A DNA stretch of 64,000 nucleotides from Dryococelus australis (GCA_029891345.1 CM056999.1:31554418-31618417), one strand, 5' to 3'. Positions 37,880-49,726 are shown, counted from the stretch's first letter. The notes: generated by a model from the letters alone, not told the origin. A program made the numbers and translations.

Positions 37880-38090
37880 AAGTGAAGAGATTTGGGCAGC
37901 TCTTAACATTGAAGTCTTCAGAGCCGATGAGAGTGATTGAAGTGAATACGGAGAGGCGGAGGAAACGGGAGATCTCCGACAAAACACGCCGACTAACGGC
38001 ATCGTCCGGCACTTGCGAAATTCCGGTGACCCGGCCGGGGATTGAACCGGGCAGGCTAATCGCTCTGCCATCGCGGCCCCCAGTAAGTTT
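37880..38090 (-). mobile_element. tRNA-derived SINE, copy 3
   Basis: On the minus strand it starts GGGGGCCGCGATGGCAGAGC (from about 38085). An A-box-like GCAGAGCGATTAGCC is followed by a B-box CCGGTTCAATCCCCGG and the family body with GGAATTTCGCAAGTG, GGACGATGCCG and CTCCCGTTTCC. The 3' module ATCGGCTCTGAAGACTTCAA...GCCCAAATCTCTTC is well preserved. Confidence 0.85.
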
Positions 38091-38865
38091 CGATAGATTG
38101 CCATTTATAATTATACCACACATGATAAATATAAATTAATGGTGTGAATGGTGCTCATGTTGTCTTTCAACATGCCATTCCACCAAACAGAAAATCCATA
38201 ATGTCAATTCCGTTAATGCACAATGATAAGGGGTGTTATTACCACATCTTTATGTCTTTCGATGTACACAAAACTAAAGATCATAGTCAAAGACATTAAC
38301 CTATTTATTAAGTAAGTATTTATATGTTTAACCAATTAATATAATTATTGCAAAATATGCGTTGCGTAAAGTCACCACAAAATAAAATTAAAATTATTAA
38401 AATACACACTCATTAATTTTACACAGCTTACGTAAAGTCATAGATACACACTTTGACAGGTATAAAAAAAAACCTTTAGCGAACTACGGAACATGGTTTG
38501 AATTTAATTCTGCCTGCGAGACCAAAGCCTTCAAATCTATGTCAAACATCTACAATATAAATCATCACATAGTTATACAATTTATGTACGTACTAAAAGT
38601 TCCAACACACAGGCCTATCTGTAATTTCTCTAACTGTCAACTGCCTCTTTTTTTATACTATTTGAAACAGATGCGACCCAACAGTCATAATAAAAATGCC
38701 TGTCCGCGAAATATAAGGAATATTTTATGACGAGCAAAGCCGACCGACTTGGTTGAATTCCTGTGAGAGACATAAGCTCGCGAGACAAAGTAACGCGGAA
38801 CTGCTGCCTGTGTGTGCCGAACTACAGTCGTGACAACTTGACAGAACGGCCTCACGTCCCGACTA
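38091..38865. other. Unannotated AT-rich DNA
   Basis: A hairpin with arms around CATGTTG/CAACATG and GAATGG/CCATTC lies at 38143-38178. No gene is supported. Confidence 0.4.
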
Positions 38866-38867
38866 CG

Positions 38868-39105
38868 ACAGCGCGGCCGTAGTGACCGAGCGGTGAGACT
38901 GCTCGCCTCCCACCAAGGCGAACCGGGTTCAATCCCCCGGCCCGCTCACTCCCGGATTTTCGCAGGTGGGAATTTTGTCGGATGATGCCGCTGATCGGCG
39001 GGTATCCTCGGGGATCTCACGTTTCCCCTGTCCTAGCATTCTGGCACTGCTCCATACTCACCACATTGAAATGTTTTGATTTCTTCGTGGTATAAGAATT
39101 AAAGA
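38868..39105 (+). mobile_element. tRNA-derived SINE, copy 4
   Basis: A GCGCGGCCGTAGTGACCGAG start is followed by A-box-like GACCGAGCGGTGAGACTGC and B-box AACCGGGTTCAATCCCC (38921-38937). The body has GGATTTTCGCAGGTGGGAAT, ATGATGCCGCTGATCGGCGG, a TCACGTTTCCCCTGTCC segment and CATTCTGGCACTGCTCCATAC. It is among the best-preserved copies in the window. Confidence 0.85.
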
Positions 39106-39344
39106 GGAGAATTTTAGAAAATGCTTGAACAGTCCATTAGTTTTTTTATTTCCTCTCAGCACAGATTAACGTTTTGAAATAGAAACGTTACACCATGTTA
39201 AAATTAACGTAATACATGACTGAAGATAACTGCAATATCTATTTATGCGCGATATAGTTATACGCCACTACTGCTTATGTGCATTTGCATCAGATCTGAA
39301 AATGTGGGCAAACACGTGGAGGAATGTTAAGGCATTATATGTAT

Positions 39345-39360
39345 ATATATATATATATAG
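39345..39360. repeat. (TA)n microsatellite
   Basis: A short TA run. The flanking AT-rich DNA at 39106-39730 holds nothing else that can be supported. Confidence 0.6.
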
Positions 39361-39736
39361 AACTATTAAAACCAGAAATAAATTAATCCGTGGCAAGAGA
39401 GGTCGAAATTTTAATATCAGGTGTATATATGGTGCATTTTGAAAGTGTTTTTAAACTAGACGTATCTCTAACTGTCGTGTGTGAATAGTTTCTCAAATGT
39501 TATTCCACCGAAAAAATATATATATTGTAAATAACAGATACCAGTTCATATCGGCAGTTCGATAACTGATACACTCCATTTCAGTGTTTAGCACGAATAT
39601 CCTTGTTCCTTATGGGGAATCATGTTCGCCTTACGAGCGAATTCCTCTGAGGGTGTGTGTGGCTTCTGTATTCAAAATATTATTCTATAATAGTTCCGGC
39701 AATGATAGTTTTCTTTGACGCAACAAAGTTTCTAAG

Positions 39737-39927
39737 GTGCGAGCACTCGCACTCCAAAGGTTAGTATTGAGGAAATGCAGTAGTATTTCTAATGTGCGAG
39801 CACTCGCACTCCAAAGGTTAGTATGGAGGAAATGCAGTGGTATTTCTAATGTGCGAGCACTCGCACTCCAAAGGTTAGTATGGAGGAAATGCAGTAGTAT
39901 TTCTAATGTGCGAGCACTCGTACTCCC
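39737..39927. repeat. 57-bp tandem repeat containing a palindrome
   Basis: Units start at 39737, 39794, 39851 and 39908; the fourth diverges after about 20 bp. Each unit opens with GTGCGAGCACTCGCAC, two 7-bp inverted arms around CA. Because 57 is a multiple of three, a plus-strand frame stays open (39737-39982) and would encode a 19-residue repeat (RALALQRLVWRKCSSISN-like). No start context or family supports translation. Confidence 0.95.
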
Positions 39928-39982
39928 ACCGTATATAGTCTATTCACGGTTTCTTCACACTTTTTGTATCAAATCTATGTAA

Positions 39983-41040
39983 AATCAGCCCATGTACGAC
40001 GCGTTTGGTTATTTTCTAAATCTGTCATTATCACATGCCTTTTGTAATTCTGTTGATATATAAGTCTCTTATTTTTTGGTTAAATTTAACTTCTTCTTCT
40101 ATTTTATTTAAAAATTATAATATTTCGTTTATAATTCAAATTAATAAAAACAGTGAGAAAATGCGTGTGCTGCTAATGTCTAGTAAGAAGTAGTTCTCAT
40201 GAGAACTATTATTATGAGTGCGCACGTATGCGGTGAGTTGTCCCTTTGCTGTAATTTCCTAGAGTTGGTTAAGCTATGCGTACATGTTGCGGAGGAATAT
40301 CCTGGAAGTAGAACTTTAGCAGGGCTTCAGAAAAGTTTGAAGTAACCGTGAATGAACTATACCGGAGAAAGTGGGTATCGCCTGGCCAAGCACGTTCCAT
40401 TTGCAACAATACGCATATATCTAATACACGCTGCACAGAAGTTTTGGTCGCCATTCGTTTATGTTAGAAACTGTTTGCGAAATGTTCGTGTCAGTGAGTC
40501 ATTCGAAACCGCGGAAATGAGGAGCTGGAGTTAACCTTCGTCTCTCACTTTAACCCGGCACGCCCTATGATTTAGCCGTGAGAATATATTAGCGTGTAAA
40601 GCAACGAAACATGCAACTGAGAGGTATTTTTCCCATTCTATAAACTAATGCCTCGTCGAGGAGGCCACTGTCACGTTATGGAGCACGGGTACATATCACT
40701 GTACACTGTAAAAACGCTTTCTTTGCTGGATAATTTATTTCCGAACAGAAAAAGTTGCCACAAACATATTTTTTTTTGCTCTTTATTGTAACGACTATCA
40801 TAACTTTGCATTGTCGTTACAACATTTCAGCATACGTTTTTGTGGTAATGTTAATTACACTGGAAAGAAAATTCGGGCTCTAAAAAACAACTCTTATTAG
40901 TGAATTAAACGTTTTTTGGAATTATATTTACTAACAAAATTGTACACTAGGACGTCCCCGAGACCCACTGCTAGCCGGACACCTTTCGCCATATTTTTTT
41001 TGTTGTATTAAAATTTGACTTTATTGACATATTAACCTAC
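39983..41040. other. Unannotated DNA
   Basis: It contains an 18-bp perfect palindrome TAGTTCTCATGAGAACTA at 40191-40208. Open frames at 40269-40454 and 40352-40534 overlap on opposite strands and have no recognisable domain. Confidence 0.45.
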
Positions 41041-41049
41041 AAATTTGTC

Positions 41050-41370
41050 GTTCAAGGTAAGTAGAGGCAGCGGCAGAATATTGCGACATAATTGATTCAA
41101 AATGGCGGCAATGCAGTTTCACATGCTATCCCCCCTCCCTCCCCGCCACGCTGGAGGTGTGCCATACCACTGACGGGTTCCTCCTCCCCTCCCCCAATTC
41201 ACCAGATGTGTGGTATGATAGGTTTCCCCACATCTCTCCTCCCCCCTGTGCCACTATCTGTGGGACTGCTAGCGCTCTGATGACCTGGTTTTGGCGGGTG
41301 TCATGGGATGGAGGGCCGGTGTTTGGTGCGTGTAATGGGTTCGATTCCCATTGAGGGTATTTAGATTTTA
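41050..41370 (-). repeat. GGCGGGTGT-family dispersed repeat, inverted copy
   Basis: It is an inverted match to 50365-50630 and 19432-19672. Landmarks are GCGACATAATTGATTCAAAA (41081-41100), AATGGCGGC, a C-rich CCTCCCC stretch, CTGTGGGACTGCTAGCGCTC, TGGCGGGTGTCATGGGATGG and a GGGTTCGATTCCCATTGAGG B-box-like string (41338-41357). The B-box may point to a tRNA-derived head. It is non-coding despite open frames in three registers. Confidence 0.7.
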
Positions 41371-42340
41371 TTTGCACAATAAGGCATAGTTGTGTAATGA
41401 GAGTATTTACAAACGTTGACCCTTCGACTGCCAGAGAGAGACTCAGGATTATACATGATGTCCCTTCGGCTGGCAGAAGTCAACTTACGATGTGAAAGGT
41501 AAGAGGGGGTTTAGACAGTCGTCTAATGTGAACACGTGTAGTTATATTATTCAATTAGATTATTTAATCGTGCAATGAATTATTTAATGATGCAATTGTG
41601 TAATTAGGAAGTATGTACTTGCATAATAAGCAATTACTCATTACATCCAATGAACACTTACTTATGTAGAGATGTAGAGATAGTCTAATTACACATACTC
41701 TCCCTAAGACTGTCCACTCGCGACTGACTTCCGATTGCATATATCATCCATTATAACCCCTACCGCCATATTGGGTTTTGTTAACATATGTGAGCAATAT
41801 TATTTTTAAAAAATTATTAATTTAAGAATGGAAGGAGTCGACTTCATATCGTGAGCTGTGTAGTCAGTGTATGATGCATCCCGCATATACATCAGTGATA
41901 AAGTGTAACATGTGAGTGGGTGAATATGTGTAATTAGATTATTTAATCGTGGAATGATTAATAATAACAAAAAATAATAATAATCACAACTAACCATGTT
42001 GGAAGGGGAGGGGGTTTGACAGCCTAGTAGGGGAGGGGAGGGTTCGACAAAGGTAATTATTATTTGTGCAATGAATTAGTTAATTGTGCATTGAATTACT
42101 TAATCATTCGATTTAATAGCACAAAAAATTATTTAATCGTGCAATGGGAAAGTACACATCTCCGCAATTACCAACTACACACATGCATAATAACTTATTA
42201 CATATACCGAGAGTCTATGCACGTACTTCCACAATAAATATTCAATAGCGCAATGAACATTTACTGTATTCAAACTCTAATTACACATCCTCTTGCTAGG
42301 ACTGCTCACATGAGAATGACCTGAGATTGCATAATATCCT
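41371..42340. repeat. GTGCAAT-family repeats, several inverted segments
   Basis: Words of the type TTATTTAATCGTGCAATGAA recur at about 41560, 41935, 42050-42095 and 42125, with CTTGCATAATAAGCAATTAC-like and CTAATTACACATACTCT-like words between. The flanks GACCTCTGGTCGAC-like and CCGCCATATTGGG resemble those of the 8.2-9.3 kb copy. It probably represents nested or tandem insertions of one AT-rich element. No protein is encoded. Confidence 0.55.
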
Positions 42341-42557
42341 TAGATTTTACCATGAGTCGACGTAGTGGAATCCCATCAGGCGAACGCAGCTAACACACCA
42401 AGCAAGTTGCTGGAAGTCCTATCCTGTCTGAATGCGAGCCACCAACCGTGGGAAGGCAGACAATAGTGTCCCTGGGGACGATGTAGATCGCTAGCCCTCC
42501 GAGACAAGGAAATGAGGTTCCAAATACCGCCGCTATACGGCAGCACTTCCTGGACAA

Positions 42558-42560
<3 letters not shown>

Positions 42561-42656
<96 letters not shown>

Positions 42657-42665
42657 CCTCTCTCT
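42561..42665. repeat. (CT)n microsatellite
   Basis: About 105 bp of CT dinucleotides with four small interruptions. It generates a spurious serine-leucine-rich open frame. Confidence 0.98.
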
Positions 42666-43219
42666 ATTTGCTGGTGAAACTGGCTTGTCGGATAACCTTC
42701 ACACGTCTAGCAAAAATTATATTTCTGTTAAATATATCTGCCAACATTACATAGCATAGTTTCTTCTTTACACTTATTACTTTATTTCACTTATGTTTTA
42801 CATGAATTCTATGTTCAACAGTTTTTTTTATATTTTCTCATTGGAAAGCATTAATACATAAAGCGGAAATTTATTTTGAAAAATACTACTATAAGTTTTA
42901 AACCAAACAGCTTCAGTTCGCGTGACACATCCTGTGTTAGTCAGTGCGACCCAAACTATGTTACTCAGTGTTAACATAAATAAGACGGAAGTATATAAAA
43001 AAAATCCTACTATATGTTTTGATCCAGTCAGGTTCGGTTCGTACATTGCAACTGGCATTGCCCAATGTTAATAGTTTGAAAGTATAACAGTGAGCGGTAC
43101 CTGTTGAGGGTAATTAAACTTTCTAAATTATGTAACAAATAAATTATCGAGAGTATTTGTATAGACCTATTGATTAACCACATGCAAGCAGTGTTTGAGT
43201 AAAGAGCTGAAAATACAAA

Positions 43220-44515
43220 TATAGTAAAACACATATGGCCCATTTATGGTTTACAATCGAATGCCAAGCCAGCAAACAGTGTGCACAATTGCTGGTCCTG
43301 AGGTGACGCCACTAACTAGTCATACTTTACCCATAACTGGCCCAGGTGTGTTGAACACAAATGGCACAAGCATGGCCCATATGCGTATAACAGCAATGGC
43401 CCATAGATGTACCATTTCACAGCCAACAGATGGCCCACTAATGGCTAGTCATGCTTTCACCATTTGTCTAATACTATTTCTTAGAAATAATTATTTTTAA
43501 CATGAGTATTAAGGATTGAACCTACGACCCTTGCATTGACAGGCCAGCATGCTAACCATTACATCACTGTGTGTTCTTACACTAAGATGAACTAATTTAG
43601 AAGATATTTGGACTTGAATGATCAACAATCGCTTATATAATATAAATTCCAACAGTTATTTCATAGCCTGACAATTTACCATGCGAACAAATCAAATTTA
43701 AAAAAGATGCAGATAAACAAAAAAAATAGTATAGTTGAGAGAAATTTTCCTGCATGAATCGCGATATCAACCCGAAAATTTGTCTTTAATGTAATATTTA
43801 GCAGTATGTATGTCATATGAATGCTATTGATCTGTTTTTAAATGAAGTCGCCAGTTACGATTATTGTTGTGTTGTGAAACAACAAAAGCCCTTTAATGTT
43901 AATTTTCTAAAGGTCGTTATGTATTTATTTCTTGTTAAATTCTTATTTTAATTATATGCAGTAATACATTTAAAACATAACACATGTCAAATTATTCAAT
44001 ACCAGTCACGAAGTCACAACTAATACTGTATTTACAGCATTTTGCCATAAATATTTCCAGCATTATATATTTACAAATAGTAAACTCATAGTATCATACG
44101 ATCTATAATTATATTAGACACACATATATACATATATGAGTGTGTAGTTTGAAAAAGCTATCTGCGAAGAATGGGGGCCACAAAAATTTCATTAATAAAC
44201 CAAATTGCATCAGCCAATCGTCCATCGATGTACCACTTGACAGCCATCAAATGGCCTATAGATGTGTGCCCATACTTTTACCAGCAAGAATGATATGGTA
44301 TGTGTGGCCATTGCCGCAATACGGTTGGTAAGCCATTTATGAGACATTAATAGGTCACCTACTCTCAACCAACAATTTCATTTTCATCAATATTTCATCA
44401 GTGGGGCGTAAATGGCATCCCAAGTGTCTTGGTGCCAGCAGTTAACCATAGCAGGGCCACTTGTGTAGACCCATAAGTTTTCTGGGCCAGCAGTAATTGA
44501 GGAAAGCCATCTGTA
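43220..44515. repeat. TGGCCCA/ATGGCC word-rich repeat with direct duplication
   Basis: The words ATGGCCCA, GGCCCAT and AGCCA recur at 43233, 43340, 43372, 43397 and 43431. Segment 43395-43470 (CATAGATGTACCATTTCACA...) is a diverged direct copy of 44220-44290 (CATCGATGTACCACTTGACA...), about 825 bp apart. The intervening 43500-44150 is AT-rich. Open frames at 43246-43500 and 44140-44331 are not recognisable proteins. The element class is unknown. Confidence 0.5.
43510..43577 (-). tRNA. tRNA-Asp-like pseudogene or tRNA-derived fragment
   Basis: On the minus strand, GTAATGGTTAGCATG resembles an A box (D-arm), GCCTGTCA carries a GTC anticodon-like triplet and GTAGGTTCAATCCT resembles a B box (T-arm). 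The acceptor and anticodon stems do not pair well, so an active gene is unlikely. Confidence 0.35.
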
Positions 44516-44518
44516 AAA

Positions 44519-44538
44519 CCACAGTCGGCCGACTGTGG
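44519..44538. other. 20-bp perfect palindrome
   Basis: CCACAGTCGGCCGACTGTGG is a perfect GC-rich palindrome. It sits about 17 bp outside the end of repeat copy B and at the right edge of the TGGCCCA-rich DNA, so it may mark a transposon terminus. Confidence 0.9.
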
Positions 44539-44554
44539 CTTGCTATGTGAGTAA

Positions 44555-47147
44555 GTACCCGTTGGCCGATGAACCACAATTGACGAGGTTGGAAGGCTAC
44601 TGTAGGATTGAGAACTTACTTATTGGTTCATGTCCCACCAAGGCAAGGATAGTTAGATTTTATTCGCATAATGGATCATGATATGCCTTTCCAAATCCTA
44701 TTTCATTCTCTCGTGGCGCGATCGCTCCTATAGCAATTTACCACATGTTGACGAGCGACAAAGTAATGGCCAACCCCACCCTTCCTCCACCAACCTGTCT
44801 TCATCTCTGGAACGGTGAAGAATGCTCTCCACGAAACGACACAGGTGGGTGCTTTGGCTAGGAAGACTACACAATCACTCATCCTTACACATATATTTAA
44901 TTAAAGTAGGTATATAATTATAAAAATCTTTTTCAAAATTATCGTTCATTATATGTAAACACACACACACACACACCTCTCTTCGCATTCCCATCCTTAA
45001 CCGCTTGCAACCATTCCGGTTTACCTACACACCATCCTTTTTTTTTTTACATCTCATGAACTTAGTAATATAGAATAAATGATCATAATTGGAAATCATC
45101 TCCTGGGAAATTAAACTATTCTTAGGTTGTATTATTTATGCTTAAAAATATATAACTTTGCAAAACTCTTTAAAAAAGTTTTCTATATACATCCTACATA
45201 CAAGAAGTAAACATTGTTTATGTTTCACTCGACTAACATGTGAGATCAAATACTATATTTAAATCCATATTCGGAAGGACGTGAGTTCGAATCCCATTCA
45301 AAACTTTCAGATTTCTTTATTTTTTCCCAATGCTTTCCCAGTTCACTCCCACTAATGTCGGAATGTTTACATATTACACACCACACCAAGTTTCCTTAGC
45401 AAAGCAAATATAGAAAACAATGTTCAAAATAGAGGGATATTATAGAATGCTCATCACACATCATATGCTTAATTGCTTAGACAATCCGTTATCAATAATG
45501 CGAACTGAATATATATACCCATCTCGCAAACATTTTCCTCTATTTTTGTTGTGAAAGGAGACTCTCAAACACTCATATACACCTCGAACCCATGCGATTT
45601 AATTACTTAGGGATTGTAATTAAGTTACTATCGCCACTCCAACATTCAGTTCTCAAACATCACACAGGAAATATACTGGGTAAGCTTATGGTGGAGCAGC
45701 AATCAACCCACTCGTCTCCTACCGTACATATTCAATATCAGTAAATCCATCATACAAATTTTCGAACGTTCATCACTTGCGTTAACACACATCCAAACAA
45801 TACCGATATGAGTGGAAGAGAATATTCCCTGTTATTATACACAACCAGCCTTATATAGCAGGAAATTTTCGTGAGAGTGATAAGATTAAGATGTAACAGA
45901 ACCACATCCCCAGATGTCAAAGGATTCCCGCCCCAAACTTTTGCAAGTCAATATAATTTAATATCTGTGTTGTACACAACGTATTTGTTAAAATAATAAC
46001 TAATGGAGATAGACGAAATTTCTAGCTTCCTTTAAGTATTCCATTTTATCGCCCCTCCTATAGACAAACATTTTGCCTCTCCTATAGACACATCCAAGGC
46101 ATTCTATTTAGTAGAGAGCATTCGCTATATGTAACCAAATTCATCCCTCTTACAGACAAACATTTCACCCCCACTCCCAAATACCTAAACACAAACAGGA
46201 CATTCTATTTAGTAGAGAGCATTCGCTATAAGAATTAGTTATGCTAGAACAATCTCATCTCCTATACACCATTCTCCCATAAATTTCATTTTAAATATTC
46301 ACTATATTGTAGTTGTTTGGTGCATTCATTTTATGTTTCAGACAAACATATTCGAAAGTTCCACATCTATAAACAACACACTCAGAAACTATGCTTTATT
46401 GCCAATCACACAGTGATCTTATAATTTATTATATTCACTTAAAAATTATATTTACTTTTCACTGTGGAAGCATATAAAATTGATTTCTAAACATAGGCAA
46501 CTATAAATATTTAACATCTTTCACTTACATACTACTCGTGTAAAAAAAAAACATTACATTTACAAATCTGGTAATATCCCTTTAAATTAACATATCCAAT
46601 GAAAAGCTCCATCCTGCACGACAGGGTTAGTGCTAGCTCGAGATCAAATCTAAAATCTAGAGACGTTTACATTATATCGCCATGCGTTGTAAATGTGGAT
46701 TAAAAAATAACTACATAAACTGTATATCGTTCACATTAAAAATGATTCTTTATACAAGTATATCCTTATTTTTAGTCATTCAAATATTATATCGTTTATA
46801 AATTACGATGAAAATTACTTATGTTGATAATGTTGTCGTTCATCTGAATATTACTGCATGTATTATGACATCCAGATAAAACGAAAAAATATATGTATTT
46901 AATTATAACTATTACATCCCTGCAACTTAAAATGAAATATATCTCAAAATAATAATTCCTACCTGTCATTATTCCAGATATATTCGTTACAATTACTTAT
47001 ATTTGCATAGAACCAATGCTAGTAATTTTAGAATACCCTTGAAACTTACACTTCGAATAAACTAACACTAAAAAAATATGCAACATTGTAAATTTTCATT
47101 CCTATCATAACTTTATCACACTACGAAAAATTATTACCAATATCTAA
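44555..47147 (-). repeat. Long AT-rich dispersed repeat, copy B (inverted)
   Basis: It is the inverted counterpart of 3237-7430, lacking the equivalent of 5366-7140. Inside it, a 30-bp word (CATTCTATTTAGTAGAGAGC...) occurs twice, at 46100-46129 and 46201-46230, identical and about 101 bp apart. Copy A has the same duplication, diverged, at about 4346 and 4461. A (CA)n microsatellite at 44958-44978 sits where copy A has only GTGTGTGTGT. Homology may extend beyond 47147, where copy A is cut off by the Polinton relic. Confidence 0.75.
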
Positions 47148-48340
47148 TTTTTTTTCTACCAACTTTTAATTCAATGTTTCATTTGCTAAAATCAGAAATA
47201 TCATCACTAACACAATTTATTAATCAAAAATATCAACGAGTATTCTCTACCGCCCACCCATAATTAATAGCATCATCAAACTATATAGCCCAAACCTCCA
47301 ACTACCCATCGAAAAATGTTTGAAATAAATCATAATATTTTGACGCATATCATATTAACTAACAAAAACATAACAACCAGTTATTTCTATGTATTGTTCC
47401 AGGCAAAAATATTCTGTCATATTTTATTCCAAATACATGAACATACCATATCATCAATCGTTATCTAAACCATGTTGGCTATACTAGACACCTCCATTTA
47501 TACATTCCAAGACAAAAAGCATTATATAAGCATTCCTTTGAAATATTCCAGCTATTTACTCTGATAAACCATTTCATCATGTAATAGCAAACACACAGTC
47601 ACATAATAACATCACCCATACAGTATACTCTCGTCAACGATCCAATCTTTAATGAAATCGTATCTCAATAGACCGTACTGCCAAACCAGAACATCAAATG
47701 TTCCAGCAGAACAACATTCTAACCACCAACACTTGAAAACCATATCACCTTCACATAACTTATTTGCACAAACCATACCATCCATTTGTAAATCCCATAT
47801 AATCAAACATTAACTGCATTACCAACAAACATATGGACAAGACATATTAACTATCAAGCCAATCATTATGAATAGTCTTACCAACACATCATATGATCAT
47901 ACTTACCAATCTAACTATACCCACCACTCATAGTATCAGAGTATTCCTATCAAACAGTACTGTGAAAAATATTAAAACTAAGTAATTGATAACTATAACA
48001 TCATATCGTACAAGACACTTGCTTCTAGTAAATCGCATACCAGCTCCATCACATCGTATAATTTAATTTAGATTAGACTTACTCTTTTCTTCCAAACAGT
48101 TTAATATAAGGAGGGATTGAATAAAAAATAGAAGTATTTCGTACACATTAACTTTATTTCACCCACTTATCAAAAATGCATGTTAATAGTTACAAATTTA
48201 AACATATTCCTAACTAAACAAAAATTATTATGTTTTACTCTAATTTTATAGAACAAATCCTGTTGTGAGCAGACCACCTACTACTATTCGCATACACCTC
48301 ACCACAATTATCACATGGATACATCTTGTATGAGGTGCTG
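47148..48340. other. AT-rich DNA continuing the composition of copy B
   Basis: It has the same C/A-rich, G-poor plus strand as copy B, so it is probably the rest of the same element that copy A has lost. No ORF of note; the frame at 47612-47806 (minus) is unrecognised. Confidence 0.4.
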
Positions 48341-48349
48341 AATACACAG

Positions 48350-48697
48350 TTACTTGCCATAATATTTGCAGATGTTCGATACTCTTGTGTAACCTCTACT
48401 CCTAGACTCCAATGAGTTTCGTGTTGGCATTGACGATTTCAACATATCCTTAACCGCAGTTTGCTTATTCATATTATAGTAGTTTACAGTATCAATAAAT
48501 GAATCTACTAGTGATGATCTTTCTTCCATGACATCCATCAAAGAAGTGAAAACCTTACTTGTTGCATGCTTATATACTGTTAACAATACATAACAAACAG
48601 TTTGTGTTAACCATCTAGAATGTCTCACTATATGTCTGCTGGATATGATAGTGTAAATGCAATATGCATGATGCAGTTTTATGTGAAGGGTAATCAA
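48350..48697 (-). pseudogene. Unidentified coding-like ORF, duplicated at 49.2-49.48 kb
   Basis: This is a 115-codon minus-strand frame whose middle (SKVFTSLMDVMEERSSLVDS and NMNKQTAVKDMLKSS) looks protein-like and hydrophilic. I do not recognise it. DNA at 48558-48622 is repeated, diverged, at 49410-49475 (shared ACTGTTAACA.TAC..AACAAACAGTTT). The two translated versions share LTVYKHA..KVF.S, which suggests selection on a protein in the past or simply a duplicated repeat. It lies just upstream, in the inverted sense, of repeat copy B and might be coding DNA of that element. Confidence 0.35.
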
Positions 48698-49201
48698 CCC
48701 GTTCGATATCTAACCTGCGAAGTCGATCATCAAATCGTTCTTCTTTACCCTTATACAGCTTTCAGTGTTGGATACACCTTTTTTTCTCTCTCAATACTTC
48801 AACACTCTTCTGACGTCCATTATATTAACTCCGTGAATGTGGTGTGCCCGTAACAGTAGCATGTCCTTGAAAAATTTTACTCACGAGATACAGCTAAGAA
48901 TCTCTTTTTCCTGTTACAAATAGCAGGTAGATCTATGGTATTTCATGTCGTGCATACGTCAGAAGGAATTCTTTAGTTGAGCATGCGAGTTCACTTTCTT
49001 TGTCGAGTGCTGCAAGTGATGTAAACTTTCCATATGCCACAATAGCTGATAAAATTTTCTGACTGCTAAATCAGAATGCCATCATTTTCACTGAGCCCTC
49101 ACAACGAGAGAAAGTAGTTTATGGATGATTTATAGTGGCGACACACGCTGCTTTTATAGAATTATAATTATGTAGCTAACTCTCAAGTCACTAGAAGTCA
49201 G

Positions 49202-49480
49202 TCAAAGAAACAGGACTCTTACGCGAAAGACAAACGAACTGCAAATGAGCCAGAGAGCTCGTGGATCAGCATATATACCCTCGCTTTCTGCCCACTCCAA
49301 ATCCCCAACAGTCCCCCGAAATATCTTATACAGTCTCCTACAATGTGATATGTCTGAGACGGTAAGACTTCGTGGAAAACCCTCTATTCGTGGGAGATGC
49401 GAAAACCTACTTACATGATGCATGTTTATAAACTGTTAACACTACAAAACAAACAGTTTATGTTGATGATCTGGTCTCAA
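49202..49480 (-). pseudogene. Second copy of the unidentified coding-like sequence
   Basis: It is related to 48558-48622 at its upstream end (minus-strand sense). The open frame 49202-49423 starts MHHVSRFSHLPRIEGFP. The remainder diverges and no domain is recognised. Confidence 0.3.
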
Positions 49481-49499
49481 TATATTTCTATAAATCCTT

Positions 49500-49586
49500 T
49501 GCCAGGCGTAGGATTCGAACCCCGCATTCCCCTTACAAGGAACCAGAGCTTAAATCCATTGTCTAAGACTGCTTGACCTACCTGAC
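49500..49586 (-). tRNA. tRNA-Leu(TAA)-like gene or pseudogene
   Basis: The minus strand can be folded as a class II tRNA. The acceptor arms GTCAGGT and GCCTGGC pair over seven positions (two G-T) with discriminator A. The D-arm is AGGTCAAGCAGTCTTAGAC (A box). The anticodon loop TTTAAGC gives anticodon TAA, a long variable arm TTCC...GGGGAA follows, and the T-loop is TTCGAAT within a B box. Two of five T-stem pairs and one anticodon-stem pair are lost, so it may be a pseudogene. It lies in repeat-rich DNA, and a SINE head is possible though no SINE body follows. Confidence 0.5.
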
Positions 49587-49726
49587 AATTTGTAATAGTG
49601 TGAAGATTTCAGACAGAGTTATTATATTGAAAAATTCTAACCTTACCCTTAACCTTTATCAACTTATCGATCTAAATCGACTGTTTAAAACAAAAGAAAA
49701 CATTCGCAATTTTTCAGGAAATTTTT

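Noticed and set aside
42512..42754. Serine/leucine-rich open frame
   Set aside because: It is only the translation of the CT microsatellite.
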